Assembly (NCBI GenBank): GCA_029559475.1
Contig: JAKQBN010000082.1
Coordinates: 1-14,724 of the forward strand
Direction: 5' to 3'
Source: a bacterium
GTDB taxonomy: Bacteria > UBA4055
DNA length: 14,724 nt
Part shown: positions 6,235-14,021 of the stretch, in pieces
How the letters are laid out: each line of letters starts with the position of its first letter
Position numbering within the stretch: the stretch's first letter is position 1
The notes under the pieces: generated by a model
What the model was told of the DNA's origin: nothing
Seen by the model: the letters and a program-made list of their open reading frames with translations, nothing else
Database searches by the model: none
Translations under genes and position numbers: made by a program

Positions 6235-6471
6235 ATGAAAAAAGTTGAAGATAAAAAAGCGGATGTGAAAGACGGTAAAGCCCCGGCCGGTAACCAATGG
6301 TTATTGCTTTCGAAATGGGCAAAGGAAAATAATAAACTCGAACCGTGGGAAAGGAAATTCGTCTTTATAGTCGGCAGAACCGTGAACAAGAACGGCGAAA
6401 TGTCTGAAAAGCAGAAACCGATAGCAGATAAGATCATGGCTAAGGCAAAAGAAGAAGGTTTTGAAGCATAA
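6235..6471 (+). CDS. Small hypothetical protein, 78 residues
   Basis: A strong ribosome binding site, taaggagg (6219-6226), lies 8 bases before the ATG. The first 18 residues are lysine- and aspartate-rich and probably disordered. The rest, NQWLLLSKWAKENNKLEPWERKF (20-42) and then NGEMSEKQKPIADKIMAKAKEEGF, is a compact helical motif. The pattern W-E-x-x-F ... G-x-x-S-x-K-Q-x-x-x-x-x-I is one I associate with short C-terminal modules in helicase- and nucleic-acid-related proteins, but I cannot name the family. It has its own promoter, and the neighbouring genes do not suggest a role. The strong translation signal argues that it is real and well expressed. Confidence 0.7.
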   Translation: MKKVEDKKADVKDGKAPAGNQWLLLSKWAKENNKLEPWERKFVFIVGRTVNKNGEMSEKQKPIADKIMAKAKEEGFEA

Positions 6472-6502
6472 AAAAGCACTTTTATTTCTTATCATTATTA
6501 AC

Positions 6503-6531
6503 TTGAAATTATGCGTAATATTTTATAAATT
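6503..6531 (+). promoter_or_regulatory. Probable promoter of the TPR lipoprotein gene
   Basis: TTGAAA (6503-6508), a 17-base spacer and TAAATT (6526-6531), the same architecture as the promoter at 6171-6199. The start codon at 6558 follows 26 bases downstream. Confidence 0.5.
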
Positions 6532-6557
6532 GCCCACGTTAAATTATTGAGGGAATT

Positions 6558-7409
6558 ATGAAACGTATTATATTTTTTATCATCATCATAGCCGTCGTGC
6601 TGAGTTTGGCATCCTGCTCGAAAAGTAAAGAGGCCGAAGAGAGTTTTATGAAAGGCGAGGCAGCGTACGACAGCATGAAATACGATGAAGCCATAGCTGC
6701 CTATGATAAAGCTGTCGCACTTGATACGGCTTATGCAAAGGCATACAACAGCAGGGGAGTAGCGTACTTTACAAAAAAGGACATGGCGAAAGCGATAGCT
6801 GATTATACGAGAGCTACAAAGCTGGATTCGAATTATGCGTGGCCCTACAGCAACAGGGCGAGCGCTTATATGGAAAAAATGGAGTTCTCAAAAGCAGCAG
6901 CGGACATAGAAAAAGCGATAAAGCTCGATCCGGCCATACCGGAACCTTACCTGAACAGAGGGAATCTGAAATACATGGATCAGGATTATAAAGCTTCCAT
7001 AGCTGATTTTAATAAAGCGATAGAACTTAAAACGTCATTTAACGAAGCGCTTTACGGCAGGGCGAGATGCCATGTGAAACTGAAAGAGTTCGACAAAGCT
7101 ATAGCTGATCTGACTCAGATCGCTGCTGTTGAGCCTGATAATTTTGGAGTTGTTTACGAAAGGGCGCTGGCCTATTATGAAAAAGAGGATTTTGAGAACG
7201 CCGCCGCTGATTTTACAAAAGCGATAGGGATTAATAAAGAGGTCTCGACCGCTTACAGCAACAGGGCGAGAGCTTATTATAATCTGAAAAAGTTCAAAGA
7301 GAGCGCAGAAGATTTTAATGAATTCTTAAGGCTCTCGGGAAATAAATTCGGAAATGCTGATCAGGTAAGGAAGTTCATTAAGGAAATGGGATATAAACCG
7401 CTTTATTAA
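6558..7409 (+). CDS. TPR-repeat lipoprotein
   Basis: This protein has 283 residues. A lipoprotein signal (residues 1-20) has two basic residues, a hydrophobic core and the lipobox L-A-S-C, so Cys20 should be lipidated and the protein anchored in a membrane facing the periplasm. Seven consecutive 34-residue TPRs follow (27-60, 61-94, 95-128, 129-162, 163-196, 197-230, 231-264), then a 19-residue tail. The repeats carry the usual Y-A...G pattern and the LD/P-x-x end, so it is probably a protein-protein interaction scaffold in the cell envelope; partners are unknown. Repeats 3 and 7 share a 17-bp identical DNA stretch (6846-6862 and 7254-7270; 22 of 23 over the longer span), showing repeat duplication or conversion. 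The ATG at 6558 has tgaggg 5 bases ahead. Confidence 0.85.
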   Translation: MKRIIFFIIIIAVVLSLASCSKSKEAEESFMKGEAAYDSMKYDEAIAAYDKAVALDTAYAKAYNSRGVAYFTKKDMAKAIADYTRATKLDSNYAWPYSNRASAYMEKMEFSKAAADIEKAIKLDPAIPEPYLNRGNLKYMDQDYKASIADFNKAIELKTSFNEALYGRARCHVKLKEFDKAIADLTQIAAVEPDNFGVVYERALAYYEKEDFENAAADFTKAIGINKEVSTAYSNRARAYYNLKKFKESAEDFNEFLRLSGNKFGNADQVRKFIKEMGYKPLY

Positions 7410-7412
7410 CTA

Positions 7413-7441
7413 TTGACAAAGAAAAATTTTACCGTTATATT
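7413..7441 (+). promoter_or_regulatory. Promoter of trxB
   Basis: TTGACA (7413-7418, perfect -35), a 17-base spacer and TATATT (7436-7441). It begins 4 bases past the stop of the lipoprotein gene, so trxB has its own strong transcription start. Confidence 0.8.
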
Positions 7442-7462
7442 ACTTAGTGGATTTACTAAGTA
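7441..7462. promoter_or_regulatory. Inverted-repeat operator candidate at the trxB start site
   Basis: tacttagt (7441-7448) and actaagta (7455-7462) are perfect 8-bp inverted repeats separated by ggattt. The left arm touches the last base of the -10 box, so a dimeric regulator bound here would cover the transcription start. This suggests repression of trxB, perhaps by a redox-responsive factor; the regulator cannot be identified. Confidence 0.5.
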
Positions 7463-7490
7463 GTGTAATTGATAACAACGGAGGTTTTAA

Positions 7491-8411
7491 ATGTACGATC
7501 TGATAATAATAGGCGGTGGACCTGCGGGGCTGACTGCCGGAATGTATGCGGCCAGATCAAAACTGAATGTTGTGATGCTGGAGAAAATGATGCCGGGCGG
7601 AAACGTATCTATCACAGCGGAAGTGGAAAATTATCCCGGAACTATGACTTTAAGCGGACCCGATCTGGTAATTAACATGGAAAATCAGGCGAGAAGCTTC
7701 GGTCTGGAAATAAAGAGCGAAGAGGTGATCTCGATAGATGTCGGCGCGGGAATTGACGGCCACACGGTCAAGTCGGATTCAGGCGAATATAAAACGAAAG
7801 CCGTACTAATAGCCTCAGGATCATCGCCGAGAAGGATAGGCTGCCCGGGTGAAGATGAGCACATCGGCAGAGGAGTTTCATACTGCGCGACCTGCGACGG
7901 AGCTTTTTTCAGAGATAAACACGTAGCCGTCATAGGCGGGGGAGACTCAGCTGTGGAGGAAGGGCTTTATCTTACAAAATTCGCGAGCAGAGTTACGATT
8001 ATTCACAGGCGCGACAAATTGAGGGCGACGAAGATAATCCAGGAAAAAGCGATGAAGAATCCCAAGATCGATTTTATATGGGATTCGGTCGTGGAATCCA
8101 TAGAAGGAACGCCGGTCGTGAACAATATAAAACTCAAGAACGTAAAAACAGGCGCCATATCTGATTTCGCGGTGAACGGCGTATTCGTATTCGTAGGCTA
8201 TATGCCGGGAACAACTTTTGTTCCATCAATGGTCGAAAAGGATGAGGGCGGATACATAATAACCGATAAAGAAATGCGCACAAGCGTTCCCGGAATATTC
8301 GCCGCCGGTGACATAACGAATAAAAAGCAGAGACAGATCGTAACGGCCTGCGGTGACGCGGCGACAGCGGTGAAGTCGGTAGAACATTATCTCGAATGGT
8401 ATTTCGAATAG
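7491..8411 (+). CDS. trxB: Thioredoxin reductase (NADPH)
   Basis: A 306-residue flavoprotein of normal length for the low-molecular-weight enzyme, which passes electrons from NADPH through FAD and a disulfide to thioredoxin. The FAD-binding motif GGGPAG is at residues 8-13. The redox pair CATC is Cys132/Cys135. The NADPH-binding motif GGGDSAVEEGLYLT follows, with HRRDKLRATK supplying the basic residues that select NADPH. GIFAAGDI near residue 268 is the second FAD contact. cggagg precedes the ATG by 6 bases. No thioredoxin gene is adjacent. The operator-like repeat in the promoter suggests separate control from the genes upstream. Confidence 0.95.
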   Translation: MYDLIIIGGGPAGLTAGMYAARSKLNVVMLEKMMPGGNVSITAEVENYPGTMTLSGPDLVINMENQARSFGLEIKSEEVISIDVGAGIDGHTVKSDSGEYKTKAVLIASGSSPRRIGCPGEDEHIGRGVSYCATCDGAFFRDKHVAVIGGGDSAVEEGLYLTKFASRVTIIHRRDKLRATKIIQEKAMKNPKIDFIWDSVVESIEGTPVVNNIKLKNVKTGAISDFAVNGVFVFVGYMPGTTFVPSMVEKDEGGYIITDKEMRTSVPGIFAAGDITNKKQRQIVTACGDAATAVKSVEHYLEWYFE

Positions 8412-8416
8412 AATTT

Positions 8417-8444
8417 AAAGGGCGGCGGACACCGCCCTTTTTTT
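8417..8444. terminator. Bidirectional terminator between trxB and the convergent operon
   Basis: The stem aaagggcgg (8417-8425) pairs with ccgcccttt (8432-8440) around a 6-base loop, followed by a T run to 8444; on the minus strand the tail is cttta. It starts 5 bases after the trxB stop and overlaps the stop codon of the minus-strand gene ending at 8443, so it can serve both operons. Confidence 0.85.
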
Positions 8445-11058
8445 ATTTGACCAGAACGTCTATCAGATAGAAGAACGAGCTGAACCTGTTGATGTTTAGC
8501 TCGAAGAAATAAGTCCAGAGTAAGAAACATACAAGAAGGATCAGAAAATTTATCCAGAGGATCTTGCTCAATGATGTTTTAAACGATACCGCCATTATCT
8601 GGAAAAGCCTTAAAATGAACCATGCGGTCATTATCAGGAAAAGAATTATGACGAACTTAACAGTGAAAGATGTGAATATCCTCAGAAAGACGGCCGAGAT
8701 AGGAAGAAGCGGAAGATAAACGATCGCGTTCCACATAACCATCGAGATCGCTATCGGATATGAATACCTCATATTGAAAAATACAGATACGAATTTTATG
8801 AAAGACGCTATTATCAGAAGCGCTAAAAGTATTAATATAGTGCCTGAAACGACGAAGAACAGAGGCTCCCATGACGAATAGGTAAGATATTTCTTAAGAA
8901 AATCGTTCCTGATAAAATATGTAAGGAAAAAATCGAAATTCTCATCCTGCCTGAATTCGTAGAATATCGTAGACAGCACGGCGGATATGCCGTACGCCGA
9001 GAGGGTCCCTATAAAAAAAGAATGCATAATCTGGGTTACCCTTCTGTCTCTGATGTCCACGAAGAAAGCATCGGAGTTCTTCACGCTTCTCAGGCTGTTG
9101 ACAAAAAGATAATGCTCCCTCTTGATCATATAGAGATAAACAAGCGTGAGAAGCAGACCAAGGATAAAGTAGAGGTTCACTTCAGGCGGAGAATATTCAC
9201 CCTGAGCCAGAGCAGGCGCTTTTCTCGATTTGAAAAGCGCATCAAGCACTCTGAAAGACAGCCTTTCCGAGCCTTCGTAATCTATTAGCCCGTTCCTGAT
9301 GATGTGAAGATCGTCGCCGGGCTGGTTGGTAAGTAATGATACGTCGCTTCTTCTGTCCCTGTATGAGTCGATCAATATCCCGGCTATATTTTCATCTTCT
9401 GTCACAATGCCGTATGATTCCAGCAGCCTTTTAGCCTGAGCCGGTTCGCTGTATGGATCCGCCCATCCGTTCTGGTTCTTCGGATAAACCCTCGTGAGAG
9501 AATTGCTGATGACAATAGGCTTTGTGGATGCTTTTTTTGAAATGTTCTTTACAGAGTATCTGTAATCAGGCTCCGAAAGATAATTCGTAAGCGATATGAT
9601 GTTAAAATCCGTCAGCTTGAAATATTCTTCATACTGCGTAAATTCCGAAGTTATGAAAGTGAAGAGCTCGTCGTCCAGTTCCCTGCACCTGTCGGAAAGG
9701 TCTTTTATAAAGTCCACTGTCTGAAGGTCGTAAACGTTATAACCGGAGCCGAAACCTATACCGAAAAGACTGGCATGATTTCGGTCTCTGAGAACCATGT
9801 CGGATAATATTTCTAAAGACTGGCTGATGAAGTTCTTATCTCTTACAGACGCGGCCGGAGCGGAATTGACCGGAAGTTCCTCTAGAACGAAAATGCCGTA
9901 TTTGTCGCAGAGGTCCAGAAGGTAGGGGTGAGGGGCGAATGCGTTGCAGTACAGAACGTTCGCTCCCAGATTTTTTATCTTCTCGATATCGCTTTTCATT
10001 TTGGAATAAGTTACCGCGTTACCCATTCCCTTTATATCTTCGTACCTGGATACTCCTTTTAAATAGAAGCGTTCGCCGTTCAGATAGAATTTATTGCCCG
10101 TGATCTTTAGATCTTTAAAGCCGAAAGTAATATCGTATCTGTTGAATTCGCTTTCCGCCTCTCCGCTGAGTTCTCCGAGATATATGGAACAAAGATACAG
10201 GGCAGGGGAATTTGGCGACCACAGCTTCGGATCACTTATCTCAAAATTGAATTTTATATTTTCAGATCCGTATCGTTTGAGAGTGATGTTCTTTTTTTCT
10301 GTATTCAGTACAACATTACCGGTACTCTGATCCGTAATTTGAAAATAGGAGTAGATCGTATATTCGTATTTAGCGGTATCTTTTTCATTAACTTTAATGA
10401 ATCTGTTGTCTGTAATGCTTGCCGTGATCTCCGCGTTAACCCTGCTTCTGTCGGTGTTGAAATAATACTTTATATCCGCGCCCGAAATAAAAGTCTGCGA
10501 ATTAATTACAAGATAGACATCCCTGAATATCCCGCCGTAATTTCTCCATCCGTCCACCTGCATTTCCGAAGGGATCGTATTTTTCGTCAGCTTATTATTG
10601 ACTTCAATTATCAGAGTGTTGGTCTCAGCGAAATTAAGTATGTTCTTATCGAGATTGACTTCGAAAGAATTTAAAGATGAATGGTTCTCTACGAATACGT
10701 CGTTCACTTTTACGTTGCATTTGTAGTTGATGCCGTAAAAAACGAGTTTGTAGCTTCTTTCTGTGGATTTCTTTCCGCCTATAAAAAAATTAGTTCTGAA
10801 ATATACATTTCGTACCGGGTCGTAATTATCGTAGGCTGAAGGTATGTTGATGTCTTTCCATTCATCATCTCCTTCCATCCTGAACTGCCAGTTCGAGTTA
10901 AGAGGGACTTTCTTCGTGAATTTATTTTCGGGATACAGACCGGTGCCGGAATATTTGGAAAGATCTTCAGGATTAGAGTAGAATACTATGGCATTAGCTG
11001 CGGTCAGCGCAAATAATATAACTGAAACTATAAAGAATCTAAAGGGGTGATGTCTCAT
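8443..11058 (-). CDS. Catalytically degenerate GH2-like (beta-galactosidase family) membrane protein
   Basis: This protein has 871 residues. An N-terminal hydrophobic segment (7-24) acts as a signal or anchor. GH2-type modules follow: a jelly-roll sugar-binding domain (about 50-190, with VDGWRNYGGIFRDVYL), an Ig-like domain (about 190-320) and a TIM-barrel-like domain (about 320-610, with FYLNGERFYLKGVSRYED, LGANVLYCNAFAPHPYLLDLCDKYGIFVLEELP and RDRNHASL). In active enzymes the next motif is W-S-L-G-N-E; here it is F-G-I-G-F-G (432-437), so the acid/base Glu is Gly437. The nucleophile motif KPI..TE reads KPIVISN, with Asn519. It probably binds but does not cleave sugars. About six transmembrane helices occupy 629-645, 679-700, 733-762, 768-796, 801-823 and 832-852. 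It is the last gene of the operon, overlapping the DUF4301 gene by 4 bp. Confidence 0.8.
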   Translation of the reverse strand: MRHHPFRFFIVSVILFALTAANAIVFYSNPEDLSKYSGTGLYPENKFTKKVPLNSNWQFRMEGDDEWKDINIPSAYDNYDPVRNVYFRTNFFIGGKKSTERSYKLVFYGINYKCNVKVNDVFVENHSSLNSFEVNLDKNILNFAETNTLIIEVNNKLTKNTIPSEMQVDGWRNYGGIFRDVYLVINSQTFISGADIKYYFNTDRSRVNAEITASITDNRFIKVNEKDTAKYEYTIYSYFQITDQSTGNVVLNTEKKNITLKRYGSENIKFNFEISDPKLWSPNSPALYLCSIYLGELSGEAESEFNRYDITFGFKDLKITGNKFYLNGERFYLKGVSRYEDIKGMGNAVTYSKMKSDIEKIKNLGANVLYCNAFAPHPYLLDLCDKYGIFVLEELPVNSAPAASVRDKNFISQSLEILSDMVLRDRNHASLFGIGFGSGYNVYDLQTVDFIKDLSDRCRELDDELFTFITSEFTQYEEYFKLTDFNIISLTNYLSEPDYRYSVKNISKKASTKPIVISNSLTRVYPKNQNGWADPYSEPAQAKRLLESYGIVTEDENIAGILIDSYRDRRSDVSLLTNQPGDDLHIIRNGLIDYEGSERLSFRVLDALFKSRKAPALAQGEYSPPEVNLYFILGLLLTLVYLYMIKREHYLFVNSLRSVKNSDAFFVDIRDRRVTQIMHSFFIGTLSAYGISAVLSTIFYEFRQDENFDFFLTYFIRNDFLKKYLTYSSWEPLFFVVSGTILILLALLIIASFIKFVSVFFNMRYSYPIAISMVMWNAIVYLPLLPISAVFLRIFTSFTVKFVIILFLIMTAWFILRLFQIMAVSFKTSLSKILWINFLILLVCFLLWTYFFELNINRFSSFFYLIDVLVK

Positions 11059-12578
11059 TCTATCTCCGCCTGAATTATCTCTTTGCAGAATCTTTCGGGC
11101 TTCAAAAGATCGTTAACGGTCTTGGCGGGACAGAACGTCTCTAAAGGCATCTCCACGAGAACGGTTATCCAGTCTGACATCGCTCCGTTCCACAGCCCGG
11201 GCAGCTCCAATGCCTTTATATTCCTGCCGTTATACGTCTTTTTCGAGATGAAATATGAATCTTTATCGACGTAATTTCTCAGATCGAAGTTGTAGAGCGC
11301 GTGATCTTTAAGCGAGCAGACGATATTTACGGGATTAAAATGGGTCGAGCTTAAGAAAACCTCTTTCTGAGCCGGATCGTCCATATTTACCTGTGACGAT
11401 TCGATTATCTGAAGCGATTCGCCTTTAGAATTTTTTGCAAAGAAAGGGCCGCCTCCGGGTTCTCCGGTATTTTTGATCATACCGCATACTCTGATCGGCC
11501 TGTTAAAAAATTTGTACAGATAATCTCTCTTTTCAACTTCCGATTTTCCTTCGAGTATGAGGTCAAAATCGGTATAAAGCTGCTTTCTGGCCATGAACTT
11601 TATCTCCTCGATCAGATCCTGACCGCAGTTCTGAGAATTATTAAGAAATTCTCTGACCTTTTCCTCTATTTCGATAAGATAACCGCAGAGAGCCTTGTTC
11701 TGATCGTCCGAAACGATCCTGTGATCTTCGTGCACTATATTGTCTATGTTCTTTATGAAAACTATATCTCCGCCTATATCGTTCAGGTTCTCTATGAGAG
11801 CACCGTGGCCTCCCGGCCTGAAAATAATCTCGTTATTACTGCCTTTTACGGGGGTGTTGTCCTCATATACAGCTATGGTATCAGTAGAAGGTTTCTGGAC
11901 GGAGAAATCGATATTGAACACTTTCCCGGGAAGAAATTCCCTTACGTCGGAAATTATTTCTCTCGCTTTGGAGATATATTTTTCAGTGAAAGTAAAATGT
12001 ATCCTGACCGTGTTGTCCTTGTCGCAGGTCAGCGATATTCCTTCATAAACATGCTCCTCAAGAGCGGTCCTTGAATAGCCGTTATACTGAGTGAATTTTA
12101 TAAGGGCTTTCGGTTTATCCGTGTAATTGAGCCCTTTTTCATACAAAAGCCTCTCGATGATCGTTTTCCAGTGTCTGCTGTCGATGGCGGTATCTATGTC
12201 CATATTGTGGAATAAAAAGAGATTCTCCAGGTCTTTATAAAAGGGGAATTCCCTGATATTCTCCATCGTCCGTCTGGCGTTCTCGTTCGTTTCGCCGTTG
12301 AATTCTTTGATCAGATCGCTGAACATTCTTGTTGCAGCCCCTGAAGCGGGCACGAATTTGGTTATTCTTCCGTTCAGTCTCGCAGCCTTAAAAATCTCTA
12401 TATAATAAGGGATCTTTTCTTCGGGGATTATGTTGATCCCGTCTCCGACAGTAGCCGCTCTCGTGATCTCGGCGTAAGGAGCGCCTTTTTCAAAAATACC
12501 GAGCTGCTCATAAGCTTTTTCTTCGCTTATTCCTCTTTTTTTAAGATCCTCGGTCTCTGAAAATCCGAACCTGTACAT
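11055..12578 (-). CDS. DUF4301 family protein, possible sugar-nucleotidyltransferase relative
   Basis: This 507-residue protein matches my knowledge of the DUF4301 family along its length. Motifs are FVPASGAATRMF (75-86), KPKALIKFTQY (155-165), RPGGHGALIENLND (254-267) and KNIDNIVHEDHR (276-287). These resemble, in order, the nucleotide loop, the sugar/phosphate-binding PKA motif, the GGHG loop and the I-D-N metal-binding segment of UDP-sugar pyrophosphorylases. An activated-sugar or nucleotidyl-transfer role is therefore a reasonable inference, but no member is known to me to be characterised. The ATG has an excellent ribosome binding site (taaggagg, 12583-12590 on this strand) that overlaps the stop of the upstream phosphodiesterase gene, giving tight coupling. 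It overlaps the next gene (GH2-like) by ATGA. Confidence 0.8.
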   Translation of the reverse strand: MYRFGFSETEDLKKRGISEEKAYEQLGIFEKGAPYAEITRAATVGDGINIIPEEKIPYYIEIFKAARLNGRITKFVPASGAATRMFSDLIKEFNGETNENARRTMENIREFPFYKDLENLFLFHNMDIDTAIDSRHWKTIIERLLYEKGLNYTDKPKALIKFTQYNGYSRTALEEHVYEGISLTCDKDNTVRIHFTFTEKYISKAREIISDVREFLPGKVFNIDFSVQKPSTDTIAVYEDNTPVKGSNNEIIFRPGGHGALIENLNDIGGDIVFIKNIDNIVHEDHRIVSDDQNKALCGYLIEIEEKVREFLNNSQNCGQDLIEEIKFMARKQLYTDFDLILEGKSEVEKRDYLYKFFNRPIRVCGMIKNTGEPGGGPFFAKNSKGESLQIIESSQVNMDDPAQKEVFLSSTHFNPVNIVCSLKDHALYNFDLRNYVDKDSYFISKKTYNGRNIKALELPGLWNGAMSDWITVLVEMPLETFCPAKTVNDLLKPERFCKEIIQAEIE

Positions 12579-12582
12579 TTTT

Positions 12583-12590
12583 CCTCCTTA
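12583..12590 (-). promoter_or_regulatory. Strong ribosome binding site of the DUF4301 gene, overlapping the upstream stop
   Basis: On the minus strand the sequence taaggagg ends 4 bases before the ATG at 12578. Its first three bases are the stop codon of the phosphodiesterase gene. Confidence 0.75.
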
Positions 12591-13061
12591 AAGCGTCTTA
12601 TAAAAATTTACGACCGGTTTCTGACCCGCGTTCAAATCCATTACGGCGAAGCTGTTGTAATCCACATATCTGTTTGATGTAAGGCTTCCCGGATTTATGA
12701 GAAGCTTTCCCTCGGTCTCTTCGAGCGAAGGATGATGCGTGTGGCCGAACAGGATTATATCCGAATCGGGATATTTATGATGAATAAGATCCAGCCTCAC
12801 AAAATGGCCGTGGATGACCGTTATCTTAAATCCCTCCAGCTCTATATTAACTTCGTTCTCTAAAGAAACATTAAGCCTGTGATCGTTGTTTCCCCTGACA
12901 GCAATAAGCTTGCCTGACGTATTAAGAAAATTATAAAAATCAGGTCCGGAAAAATCCCCGCAGTGGATTATTTTATCGGCTTTGGACAGATGTTCTATAA
13001 CGTTCCTGTCAAGAGAGAAATTCTTGGTAAAATGAGTATCTGACATGATCAGGATCTTCAT
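12588..13061 (-). CDS. YfcE/MJ0936-type metallophosphoesterase
   Basis: A 157-residue single-domain calcineurin-like phosphoesterase. Metal-binding motifs appear in order: SDTH (D8, H10), HCGD (D36), RGNND (N59), IHGH (H84, H86) and FGHTHH (H107, H109). The small cytoplasmic YfcE/MJ0936 group hydrolyses phosphodiesters with manganese or nickel; the natural substrate is generally not known and cannot be read here. The ATG lies within an ATGA overlap with the end of ribF, so translation is probably coupled. Position next to ribF might mean a role in nucleotide or cofactor metabolism, but that is only a context inference. Confidence 0.9.
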   Translation of the reverse strand: MKILIMSDTHFTKNFSLDRNVIEHLSKADKIIHCGDFSGPDFYNFLNTSGKLIAVRGNNDHRLNVSLENEVNIELEGFKITVIHGHFVRLDLIHHKYPDSDIILFGHTHHPSLEETEGKLLINPGSLTSNRYVDYNSFAVMDLNAGQKPVVNFYKTL

Positions 13062-13999
13062 AAAGCGGCTCTTGAGTATTTTAAATGTAATTTAGCAATT
13101 TCCGCGTCATTTTCAACAGATTTTTTCAGTTCTTCGAAAGAAGAGAATTTTTTCTCGTCCCTTATCTTATCTAAGAAATATACGGTGATCTCTTTTCCGT
13201 AAATGTCGCAGGCAAAATCGAAAATATGCGTTTCCATCTTAAGTTCGGGCTTATGCCCTTCTAAAGTCGGGCTGAATCCGACATTTGTAACAGAACCGAA
13301 TTCACGGTCCTCAAAAAGAACCCGGGTGATATAAACTCCTTTCTTCGGTACCGCTTTTTTTGAATTTTCAAGATTTATGTTCGCGGTCCTGAAGCCCAGA
13401 TCTCTGCCTATGCCTTTCCCTTTCTCAACTTTTCCGGTAAGAGAATAACGGTATCCGAGCATTTTATTGGCGTCTGCGATATTACCTTCCTCAATACAGT
13501 GTCTTATCCTCGTGCTTGATACGTGATTTTCAGAATAGAATACCGGCGGAACTGTTATAAGATGCACTGAATTCTCATCGCATATTTCAGATAAAAGAGC
13601 GCTGTTCCCTTTTCTGCCTTTTCCGAAACCGTGATTCTCGCCTGCAACGATGGATCTGACATTAAGGTTGGCGAAGATGTAGTTTTTGTAGAATTCTTTG
13701 TATCCCGTACCTGAGAAAGAACTTGTAAAATTGATAAAATGAATAAAATCGATACCGCTTTTTTCAAGAAGCGATATTTTTTCTTCTCTGCTGTTTAAAA
13801 GCTTCAGGTCGTAATCAGTATCCACCACCTGTCTCGGATGCGGATAAAAAGACATCACAAGGGAAGATGTACCGTTCTTCCGGCATTCATTCAAAAGAGC
13901 TTTTATAAGCTCGCCGTGCCCCAGATGGAATCCGTCAAATGATCCGAGTGTGAATGAAACAGGTATTTTATGCAGATCTTTTAATTCCGCTACTTTCAT
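13058..13999 (-). CDS. ribF: Bifunctional riboflavin kinase / FAD synthetase
   Basis: A 313-residue protein of normal length that converts riboflavin to FMN and then FAD. The N-terminal FMN adenylyltransferase domain has GSFDGFHLGH (19-28), FYPHP (51-55), GENHGFGKGRKGN (120-132) and SSTRIR (161-166). The C-terminal kinase domain (about 185-305) has GKGIGRDLGFRTANI (194-208), GVYIT, NVGFSPT, METHIFDF with the expected catalytic Glu256, and the usual end FLDKIRDEKKF. The family motif PTAN reads RTAN here (Arg204), a substitution in the ATP/metal-binding loop; I am not sure how rare it is. The start codon has only a weak ribosome binding site (ggaa). The TPR gene upstream ends 22 bp away. Confidence 0.95.
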   Translation of the reverse strand: MKVAELKDLHKIPVSFTLGSFDGFHLGHGELIKALLNECRKNGTSSLVMSFYPHPRQVVDTDYDLKLLNSREEKISLLEKSGIDFIHFINFTSSFSGTGYKEFYKNYIFANLNVRSIVAGENHGFGKGRKGNSALLSEICDENSVHLITVPPVFYSENHVSSTRIRHCIEEGNIADANKMLGYRYSLTGKVEKGKGIGRDLGFRTANINLENSKKAVPKKGVYITRVLFEDREFGSVTNVGFSPTLEGHKPELKMETHIFDFACDIYGKEITVYFLDKIRDEKKFSSFEELKKSVENDAEIAKLHLKYSRAAL

Positions 14000-14021
14000 T
14001 TTTTTCCGGTCATTTTATTTT

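Noticed and set aside
6472-6490. Possible terminator after the 78-residue gene (aaaag-ca-ctttt)
   Set aside because: Only a five-base AT-rich stem with almost no loop; too weak.
10339-10674. Plus-strand open frame opposite the GH2-like gene
   Set aside because: Antisense shadow of a well-supported gene with no recognisable motif. The same applies to plus-strand frames at 11721-12074 and 14171-14452.
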